Program-made: the position numbers and the translations under genes
Assembly (NCBI GenBank): GCA_964017065.1
Contig: OZ024786.1
Span: 8,623,047 to 8,687,046 of the forward strand
DNA: 64,000 nt
Direction: 5' to 3'
Origin: Haliclona indistincta
Taxonomy: Eukaryota; Porifera; Demospongiae; Haplosclerida; Chalinidae
Shown here: positions 33,356-43,847 of the stretch, piece by piece
Layout of the letters: each line of letters starts with the position of its first letter
How positions within the stretch are numbered: position 1 is the stretch's first letter
The notes under the pieces: generated by a model
Seen by the model: the letters and a program-made list of their open reading frames with translations, nothing else
Databases searched by the model: none
Told to the model about the DNA's origin: nothing

Positions 33356-36300
33356 ATGGTCGCATTTATAGCATTAACTCTCCTTGTCGCGGCTTTTTTC
33401 CCAAACGTCGAATGTAAGTTGTTGCACTGTATTCAGGCTCAACTACATGCATGACGTGTACGATTGTACACTTACATTCGTAGGTCAAAGCAACCTCCCA
33501 AATGTTCCACGAAGAGGAACAATTCGTTTGGTTCGTAATGGGGTTACCTCACCGTCCTACACCTCTGGTCGAGTTCAGGTCTACCTGAGCAGTTGGGGAC
33601 ATATCTGTGCTGATATCAACTTTGGTTCCAGCGAGGCTGCAGTAGCCTGCCACCAGATGGGATACTCAAGCGCGTCTTCCTACTCTAGGAAATCTCTTGA
33701 TTCGTGAGTAATTAATATACTTGAATAGCGTATTAAATAGAACTTTAAATAGCAAAGTTTATCATAGCTGATCAGCAGTTATCAGGAAATTAATTTTAGT
33801 GAAGTTGTAATGGTTCTCTTTAGAGTAAAGACGAGAGCTTTTCAATTGTAGCTCGTTGTAATGCTGATGGATGAAGGTGTTTGCAGTATACTGACTTGCA
33901 ATCCCGCCCTATTCGTCTATCAGTCACTATAGGACTGGTGCCAGATATAATAGATACTTTTGCTGAACATCAATGTTTTCCGCTACCCACTTTCTTCGTT
34001 TCCACAGTAGACAAAGAAGCAGTTATGAGCTGCAAATTTGCAATGCAGGCAGAGGAAGTGTGTGTCTATAAGTCGATCAAGTTTGATCTGTGTAGCTCAT
34101 TTGCAAGTGTACGAGCGAGTGGCCAATAATAGATGGTGGCCGAATATAAGTGGTTTACTCTAACAGCGCAACTAATTCAAGTTAACAGTTTTTTGTAGCC
34201 CAGGCGATCGTAAAATCCGGCACCGTATCAACAAGATGGCGTCGTCTAAAAAGTCACGCAAGATTATACTAGTCTACCATCTGTCATTCGCCTCTACTAC
34301 CTTAAGCGCTTCGTTTAGTAACCATAAGAGCAGTATCCTCGAGCTTCCTGGACTGCAAAATTGTTAACCCATGGCACCTCAGCAGTATGTACGCGTCGCG
34401 CACCTCCTCGATCGGTTGCTAGGGTTAACCAATACCATAGACAAGCATGTGATAGGCGTGCATGATATACAGCACTATGAATCCCATAAGCTTATAAATG
34501 CTTTTGCATACTTTGAATTAAATAACTCGTGAATTTGATATTTGCTTCATATTCATTGCATACTTATTTATGAGGCTGTGTTCGTACTGAAGATATTCTC
34601 CTTTGTCTATCATATTAAAGGCTTATCATAATTATAATAGAACAATAATAGTAGCGCATGCAGGCTAAAATCTACCCTGCTGCAAAATTTACCAACATAA
34701 AATTATACTTATGCCCTTATGCATGTCAGTACATTTTTCTTAACATCGTATAGTAGTTTAGTGCAAATTTTCCCAAAAAGCAAGCATAATTATTATTAAG
34801 TGTTATTTTTTCACTACTCTAATAGATTTGGTCTGGTCAGTGGAGTTCCTTATGCACTGAACAATGTTAATTGCTTCTACAACAGCTATTTAGTTCTCTT
34901 GCAATGCAGTCACAGTACTTTGATTAGCTCTGGATGCACAGTTAATCGAGACGAAGTATCTGTTACTTGTTGTAAGTGACACATATATTAGTATTCTATA
35001 CCTATTTTTTGTGTGGTATTTATGTTAGCTATTTGCTCAAAAATGAATGCAGCATGCTGTACCCTAGTCTGTACCTTCTCCATGGCCGCTATCATGCCCG
35101 AACCTGTGCATCTGAGACTCCACTCCTAGGTAGAAAATGTATAGTATTATAGCAGCTAGACTAGCTGTACAGGCCAGGCATATAACTTGCTTGTCATCCA
35201 AATAAAGTACAATCATATTAATAATTATTTCATTGTACAATAATGGCATCCAATAATGTTACCTAAAGATTGTGTTTGTACTTTAATTAACTATTTTACT
35301 TTTGTCTTATTTTCTTAATTATTTTTTCTCTTTACACCTTAGTGCCACTCCAATTATTGATATAATTATTATGAAAAATGTGTAAATAAAAAGCATTGAA
35401 CATTAAATGACTTAATTTTTTGAATTCTCAACTTGAGCATTTCTGGCTAGCTTATTGTCTCTAACAACTACTTCATTGACCAGCATTCTCTGATGCAAAA
35501 GATGAGAAGTCTAGGCCTACGAAGGGGCATGTGATAGACAAAACTTAGTCTGTATACCAGTATTCATTTATATTTAGCACATTCATTCAGATATTGTATA
35601 GTGACCACGAGAATATGGAACACCCCGTATGATGGTCAGATCAGACTGCAAGGAGCTCAATACACTAACCAGGGTCTAGTAGAGGTCTACTGTAATGGAC
35701 AATGGGGAACTATTTGTGATGATGGATTTGGTTCAACTGATGCCAACACTGTGTGCAGACAACAAGGATACACTGGAGCTGCAGAATATGATTCTCTTTC
35801 TCTGTGAGCATTAATATTCCACAAATGCATACAGCACCTTTAAGGGTGCTCGGTACTAATTAATATTCATAAGGCGGCGCCGTTGCTATGGGCTAGATTT
35901 TCATATTATGAAGTAGCTACAAACACATCGCTAGCTGCACAGCAGTACCACTGGAACTACTGCTTGCATACCAAGTTTCAGCGCGATAGCTTACCTTGAC
36001 AGACCGCCAGAGGCACGACAAAAACCACGCCTACTTGTCGAAAAGACTTTTCAGCAGAGCGTCCCAGGTTGCTGAAACCACGTTTCTATGACCATCTCGA
36101 CACGAGGAATCCAGTAACGGAGAGCTTTTGGCTGTACAGCAGCGACAAACAGTACTTACATAACTTATCTTGGCTGTTGAGTACGCAATTCGAAAAAACT
36201 CCGTTACAGTGTTGGCCACGTGTAGGTGACGATCTTGGCGCTGTATAAACGTACTCCAATGCTCAATGCTCGAGTTTTATACTGTTTTGTGCTTTCCCAG

Positions 36301-38794
36301 CACCAACACGAAGTACAGCAAACTACAAAGCGCGAAATGATATTCACAGCCGTGCGCTGATATTCACAACCACATAATGATATTCACAAATACTGACCGT
36401 CTGATGAATATTAATTAGTACCGAGCACCCTTAATACGTTAACGTTCTTCTGCATCACAATGATGTGATGCAGCTAAACTATAATGCAAACCATGCAGCC
36501 ATTGTGCAATTTTAAAGTGCAGCATCTATAACTATACTGGCATGCAATATCTCATGTCAAAGTTATAGCTTCAAGAGATTAAAGTGAAAAAAATCAAAGA
36601 ATACATGTATATACAACAATCAAAATTAACTACTTACTATGTTTCCTTAGACGGTAATAGCTGCGTACAATAGCAAAAGGTAGGATACAGGCAGGAAAAC
36701 TAGTGTGCCTCACTGAAGAGCACATGGATTAATTGATTCACTTGCATGGCTATTTTTTGATCTAACACATTAATTTTACTGACAGGCAACTAAACTGATT
36801 AGGATGCATTGCGAAGTACCGCCAATCACAAAATGTGTCCATATACCGTTAATTTGAGATACAAACACAGAGCACCCAAGAGAGCGATATTATTTTGTTA
36901 CATGGCTACTAAGCAAAAAATTTTGGCCAATATATAACTGCCGATAAATAAAAATATTAGACAGTAATAATATTATTGCCTTTCATATTTCAGGACTGGC
37001 AACAGCACTCAACCAATTTGGTATACTGATGTTCCGTGTGTCACAACATACTCTTGTTTACGAACATGTCAACGATGCCGCTCAACTGCAGTCACCAGCT
37101 GTTCTCATTCTGAAGATATTACTGTTGAATGTGGTAAGGCAATAACTTAATAATAACTTGACTTGTCAGCAAAAGATCCGTAATCGCAGTACTAATTCCT
37201 GATAATAATATTGACCCTAAAACTATACCACAGCATCTATAAGACCCATTACATCCCCATGATTGAAAAAGTGCTAAAGGCGGAGCCAATGCTTCTGAAA
37301 CTTCACAGCAGCACTCTCCAGAGCTAGGGATATGTACACAATGTATTCTGCTATGCTAAAGACTATCCTGATCCAAAGCACATAGTATGGAGAGAGTTAA
37401 TTGCTTCATTAACTCCCCTGAATATTGCAATAGTCTTAATAGACTATATAAGTGTGGTATGTATATGTTATACCATGCCTACCCGTGGTGTATCACGAAT
37501 ACACGAAGCAATAACTATTAATTTCGAGGGCGTAGCCCGAGGGATTAATGGTTATTGCTGAGTGTATTCATGATACACCACTGGTAGGCATGGTATAACT
37601 GACTTGTACATAAGCCATCATCAGTTCTATGCATAAGCTGATTAAATACGATTTCCTGTCGGTCTGAGTCAAAGTCGAACTATGGTAGTACGCGAAGCGT
37701 TGCTGCTGACTTTAATAGTGGGTGCACTAGGCACTCACGATCTGTCCAGTACTTACCCATTTCGTCTTGACTTACACGATAACTACATGGCAACCACAAT
37801 GCCCACTGATGTCTGTAGGTTTCTATAGGATAAATAAGGGCGGCTTGCGCACTCTTTGTAGTTTACTGGTGAGGTTGACTCGCAACTCTCACCCCTTCCT
37901 ATTTTTCTCTCTGGAAGGTAGATCATTTCTATGATCTTTTTTGCCCAGTGGGAGTCATGTGACTTCCCGTGGAATATCCAGATATACCACAGGAAATCAC
38001 ATGATTTCCCATGGAATATCCAGTTATTCCACAGGAAGTCATGTGACTTGAAAATAAGGCTTCCTATGGTACAAGTAATGTTATAAGTCAACAGAGGGCA
38101 GTTTTATATAGTGCTGTTTGTTGGCATTTCAGTCTCACAAATTCGTATAATGTATTCGGTGCAGTTATTGGTGATTTCCACTAGCAATAAGAGTGTGTAG
38201 CCTTACCTATAATGTCTCAGATCAAAGTGAAAATACATTCAAGAACTGCATAATAGTTATCTTATGTGCATCTCTTATCAAAGTAGCCTGCTCACTTCAC
38301 AAATGTAAAACGCATGCACTTAATAATTTGTTTGTGGCCACTTGTGGTTTCATAATTATAACTCGACATGTTCTTACAAACAAAAATGTAGAATTTTTAT
38401 CTGGAGGAACAAGTTCAACTCGACTTAACACATGTAATTTTCCACCACATCCACCAAGTACATCAAGTTCAACTACTCCAACTTTTGTAACTCCACCTGG
38501 TTCTGTTAACAGTAAGTAAACCAGCTGAGAATCAATGTTTAATTGATTGGTATTTCAGTCACAGGGATTATAGTTGGAGCTGTTATTCTCTGTCTTGTGT
38601 GCACTTTATTGGCCATTTTAATTCCAATAATAATCTGTTGTTGTCTTGGAGTCGGAATCGGTGCTAGCAGTAGACGTGGTCAAAGTAGTCGAGTTGTCAC
38701 TACCGCTGCTCCTCCACCAGCTAATGCAGCTCAGCCACTAATCCCTTTTCCTGCCCAAGACGCTTATTATCGCACCTTAACCATAACCAACTAG
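33356..38794 (+). CDS. two-SRCR receptor-like protein with shortened tail (gene C), 373 aa
   Basis: The exons are 33356-33413, 33484-33703, 34826-34971, 35602-35803, 36994-37133, 38392-38511 and 38559-38794, one frame of 374 codons. Ectodomain and membrane helix follow genes A and B; exon 4 is one codon shorter (EYDSLSL). The cytoplasmic tail is only about 50 residues. After PPPANAAQP it reads PAQDAYYRTLTITN and stops at TAG. The last codons correspond to the 3' UTR of gene B read in another frame, so an internal out-of-frame deletion removed the PPAAYP repeats and the PPPY. The gene is otherwise intact, so it is probably still expressed with altered coupling. Confidence 0.88.
35844..36430. 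mobile_element. 587-bp TTAA-flanked MITE
   Basis: Ends GGGTGCTCGGTACTAATTAA are inverted at the right end and TTAA flanks both (35840-35843, 36431-36434). Gene B intron 4 has the single TTAA (27336-27339) in 'cacctttttaatacg', an empty site. TTAA targets are used by piggyBac and Kolobok elements. Confidence 0.88.
37464..38073. repeat. composite palindromic repeat in gene C intron 5
   Basis: It is related to 14455-15197 ('taccatgcctacccgtgg', 'cgagggcgtagcccgaggg', 'ataaataagggcggcttgcg', 'ggaatatccagatatacca'). An extra 180 bp not found in the gene A copy sits at about 37610-37786. Gene B intron 5 passes across the site near 29650 without it. Confidence 0.7.
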
Positions 38795-40251
38795 CCATTT
38801 GCAAACAAAACACTTGCGTACACTTACAATTATAATTAGTGTATGGTCCTTTAGATATGAATAATTATGCATTCACATGCTTTGTAATAGGTTTAGCTAG
38901 TGTTTATTAAAAAATTAAATACTGACGAAAATAGTAGTTTTATTATCTGCATGTCTGCCGCACCCATATGTAGTTGGTAATGAAACAGCTACATTTAAGG
39001 TGCCAGCATGCATGAAAGTCATGCTGCCTCTAATCATGGATATGACGAAAACAAGATCAGTGAAAGCAGCACCAAGTGGTATCATCAAGTTCATCAGACA
39101 GTGACTAGTTACAACCAGTGTGCTAGCCTAAATTTATTTTAAATAGTTTTGTGGTCTGCTTAGATTCTGCATTGATACTGACACTACATGCATGTTGCTA
39201 ACTGCATGATGCAAGCCGGCTATCACCATCAGTGCAGCTCATGCTATTTCACCCTTTAGTTAAGAATTGAATTATTACATATTCAGTTTTCCGGCTTGGA
39301 TTGTTGTTACCTTGCAGTCTTTGTTAGTTTAGACAAAGAATGGGTTTGATCAATCTTGAAACATCGATGCTTCATAGCTGTGGGAAACCTCAGGTGCTAA
39401 TTGCTCTTCTACTATTCTGCCTTGGTCTTGCTTTTTATGACCTATAGTACCACTATTAATCATGCTTAGTAGCACTAAATTATGCGATACTTTCATTGAA
39501 AACTTGGTATCGAGCAAAAATTTCTCTAACTACAAAATTTTCATCTTGAGGAATTAGTTCTACTCAAGGAACAACAACTCCATCTTTGAAGTTAATGCTA
39601 AGTTAATGCTGTTGTATAATAATACTGAGTTTGATTACAAATTTTAATAGCTGTAGGGTTTATAATTGGAGTTAAAGTCGTTTAGGAGATGGACTTTACT
39701 TTCATTGAAGTCGATTCCTACCAAGTTAAGAAGTTAATTATGATTGTTAGCCTCGTGATACAAATATAATATTCAACTTTGAATTTCTTCATTGGTCAGC
39801 TTTTTAAAGGTTTTTAGTTTTTTTTTTATGTTACTTCAGTTCAGCTGTTGTATGTTAAATGTTGTGCTGAACTTACACTGTTACTTTTAGAACTATAGGT
39901 GATGCTGTCACATTACACTTGGTCTGTTTGTTAACTGCATGAGATGCTTTTTGCACTGCTCTGTTAATTTGCTTGGAGTCATATTGATGAATTGCTGACT
40001 GTTGCAAAGTCCCACTTAACCATGGAATAAACCTGAGCTCGCTAAGGAGCTTACATTTTACTACTGACTACAGACGATAGCCACTTTCCTAGTAGTCACA
40101 TTGAATATAATGTAGTCACATTAATTTTTTGAGAAAATAAGCTACAATGTGTGAAATTGAATTCAGCATAATATTATGATCAGCGCAAGTCTATGTACAT
40201 GCATGCATACACCTGTTCCATGTGACTATTCTAGTACTGTTACATTACTCT
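38795..40251. other. 3' flank of gene C, duplicate of 30550-32057
   Basis: Collinear with 30550-32057 except for indels. No complete gene. It contains the receptor relic at 39528-39690 and lacks the CACTA-like MITE. Confidence 0.75.
39528..39690 (+). pseudogene. decayed receptor exons 6 and 7
   Basis: 'ttttcatcttgaggaattagttctactc' parallels the stalk exon (EFLSGGTSSTR), 'tttgaagttaatgctaag' parallels its 3' end and donor, and 'gctgtagggtttataattggagtta' parallels the start of the membrane-helix exon. It is much more diverged than 32391-33246, so it is an older copy. Confidence 0.6.
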
Positions 40252-43208
40252 TCAGCTATTTCTTCGATTCTCTTCAGCTTCTTCATATTGTTGAAGTTTT
40301 TTCTCCATCTGAGACAGTTTGTCTTGCAGAATGACTATCTCATTATTTGCAGTAGCTGTCCCAGTGAGATTACTGCCAGATATATTCGTACTGTGTGTAC
40401 TTAATGGAGTAGTAGTCGTTTCATCTTTACTGTTGAACACTTTTGTTCCATGAGGATCTTTGTACAGAGCAATCATCTATAATGCAAAGAATGTTGAAAA
40501 GCTTTGATAAATTATTTTCCACTAACTTTTGGAATGAAAGTTAATCCTAAGTGAACCATTGAAACTGAGAAAATAATGAGAGTCCACATTATGTTCAACA
40601 GGTTAACAGTCTCTCCCAAGGCAAATATTACCAAGCAAGTGATGATCAACAAGATAGTAGAAGCATAAATAATTGCGGCAGTTTCACGTGAGTCATTCAG
40701 CACTTCAATTTTCACCTTTCTGGTCAGCAAGGCAAAAACCAGCGCAATAATATGAAGTATGAGCTTGTACCCAATGGAAACAAACAAAAATATTGGAAGA
40801 TATATTGACAGACCACAATTAATTGCAGAGAAGTTTTCTAAAACTCCTTGTTCCTGCATAATGTATTTGAAGGCAGTTTATGATATTAATTTTACATTCT
40901 TACATTAAATGCTGGCATTATTTCCGTGCTTCGTGTTTCAGCAACATCTCCATTTACCAAACCAAGAACTAATAACGGGACTGCAAATAATATCTCTATA
41001 ACAGCAATTAGCAGCACTAGTAGAAGTAGCTGCCAATCTTGTGGGGGCTGAAAATTTTTATAATATAAGTTGAGAGAAGAAGATGGTAGTCAAGTTGTAA
41101 CCTTTTTTCCAGGCGATGTTCTTTTGAAGATGTAATACACTCTGCATGTTTTTACTAATGCAATCCCAATGACAAGATCATATCCAAGACTAGCAAACAG
41201 CCTGTCTGTCTATTATATAATACATGCATGGTCAATTTGTATTAATAAGTGTACATCTTACTGTACAAAAAGTTGCGATAAGATAAAATATTGTTGATGG
41301 GTACGCCAGTGTAGAGCATGCCATCAATATGACGCCCAGTAGTAATATGTAGTTCAGCTTTGGACTAATCAACTTAACAATCCTAATTTAGAACAAAGCA
41401 TAATATTGGGATTACCATAATACTTGGTTTATTCTGGCTTCACTTACTTTCTTTCTCTAAAAATTATGTTGAATAATAAACAGATTATGACGCTCACTAT
41501 AGTAATCCCTCCGAGAGTAAAGTTCAGTACAGTTGTTTCAATACTCACACTATGTAAGACAACCTGAGGTGTTCCATCAGGTGGTCTACCATCTGTACAT
41601 TCATACTGTAATAGAATGTCTCTACATCCAATATTTTATACCTGGCCAAATAGTTGAGTTGTCTATCAATTGCAGTTCATCACATTTCTGAATAAGCCCA
41701 AGTGTTTGTATTTCTTCATTGGACATAAAAATAATTAAATAATTTTTATTAGTTTTCCTTACTTCTATATTGATACTGCTGAAGAACTGTACTTGTAGCT
41801 TCTCTGTCACCATTGGTTTGGTTAAACCTGACAATTCCCTTGTGATATACATAAAATCATCATACTCACACTGCAATTGAATGTACATGCAACAATTACC
41901 GTACTGCCTCTGAAAGTAACGTTCCAGTTCAAATTGTCACCTGTGCAACTGTTATTCAATCCAGCTCCGGTTTCATTACATGTCTTCAGTACTTCAGCTA
42001 ATGCTCTCACCGCATCTGAAGCATACGATGACACGTTTGTATACTATAGAGAGTGTAAACATTCATTTTTTATGCAATTATATATTTTTACATCGTGTAG
42101 ATCATCATCAGGAGAAGGTGTGAGCACGAAGCTCCTGTTAAGTGCTTTCTCTATTTCAGCAGCTGTACAATTGGTCTCCTTATAATGTTCTTTCCACCAA
42201 TCAGCCTCATGCTGTCCTAACAAAATCCAGGCATAGTTGGGGTAGAATCTACCTTTTTGATATGCCTACATACACGATAATTCTGAGATTGCAGCATTAA
42301 GTAGTAGCTTACAGAGCAAAGGATATATACTTTAGCTTTATCACTTGCCAGAGGGAGGTATATGTGTGGTTGATAATTCTATACAATACACAATCAGAGA
42401 AAAATTAATATCATGTAGACCTTGTTTATAAATTTTAATGCATGATTTCAGTGCTTACGAAAACATGAGAAATTTTTTCAGCCAATGTTGTGTAATTCTG
42501 TGAAATAATATCAGTATGGAAATGAACTCCCTTGCTTATGTTTACAGAATTTTGAGTCATCTGGCTGATTCGATATTCCAACTGTAATAAAATGAAGCAT
42601 AACTGAAAGATGGATGTACTGGTAAAGTCATACCTCTAGAAATTGTGGTTGTTCTTCAGTTATGATGGTTAGTTGTCTCCATTCACTGCAATTCATGATG
42701 GTAGCCATTGCTGAAACCAGCACCTCATCTGACGGGACAGTTCGATAGAAACTGGGGTACATTGACCTATCACTGAGAACTAGAGTTGAGCTGACACAGG
42801 AAATCTGTCAATGAATAGTAAGAACACGTTAGAAAATAAATGAATACAACTCACAACTGGTACATTCCAAAGCCAACTTATTTTGGCAATTGATTCAGTA
42901 ACTGGAGTACATCCACACCCAATCACAGCAACTGTGGAACTATCAGTAGTCACATAGTCATAGAACTCTTTCAATGCTCGTGTCACATTGCACTGCAATT
43001 AACAAATAAATCAAGCACATTCACTACATGTTATATTTACTTCAGTATCAATAGTAGCACTTGTCAAGATATTGTTGTCAATCTCTTCCAATGTTTGGTC
43101 CACTGCTAGCAATACTTGACTGCTTTCATTTGTTACCGTTAGTAGAAAGGTTGTATTCTTGGTTTCTGCAGTAGTTAAGCATAGGCTCATCAGAATTATA
43201 ACCAGCAT
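40252..43208 (-). CDS. GABA-B receptor-like class C GPCR, 741 aa
   Basis: Fifteen exons on the minus strand join in one frame: 43041-43208, 42855-42992, 42634-42804, 42459-42581, 42313-42378, 42092-42265, 41870-42043, 41763-41838, 41642-41713, 41448-41586, 41262-41382, 41102-41209, 40904-41047, 40527-40853 and 40252-40476. The start ATG 43208 gives a signal peptide (MLVIILMSLCL). Residues to about 395 form a periplasmic-binding-like ectodomain (VAVIGCGC, WLWNVPVISC, NYAWILLGQ, SSYASDAVRALA, GIVRFNQTNGDR). Seven helices follow, including LGYDLVIG and CRVYYIFK in helix 3 and HLGLTFIPK after helix 7, then a coiled coil (about 710-735). No Cys-rich domain lies between ectodomain and helices, as in GABA-B receptors. 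The ligand is unknown; several GABA-contact positions cannot be judged by eye. Confidence 0.88.
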
Positions 43209-43847
43209 CTTCTTTGGTTCTGTGCCGGCACGATCTAGTAAAATGTGAAGCAAAGTTGTGTTTGTTCTTTTTGACTGCCAGATGGTTGTGTACACTGTAC
43301 TACATTATGTGACCTGAGTGCACCTGTACTATATGTCATAATACTATACTTTATATATAAACAAACATTGCAAGGCATCCAGACAATGTACAATGTATGT
43401 ATCCGAACAGTGTATACATGGAATGTAAGGTTCCGGATAATGTATGTATGTAGAATGTATGTAACATCATATTTTGTTCAAGCACGAATAAAATAATATT
43501 GATGTTGTTCATGTAATAATACAAGCACGGATTGACGGATGTGCTAATAATGCAATTCACAGATGAGTAATAAAACACAACCATACTTGATCGATCGTCA
43601 GAGTTGGCCGGTATATTCTACACACATTAGTTTTATGAACACGTAAGAGACACACTTTGAATATTTTGATAATTTTCCTGTACACAGGTCAAAATCAATA
43701 AGTATACAAGAAGTATAAAATAAAATACACGATAATTTTAAATAAATTATGTTACTGTCAATGCAATATGAAATATAATGAAATTAAGCCTGAGTGAGTG
43801 ATAAAAGCAATGTATTTCACACGATACACACATGAAAACAGAAATAT

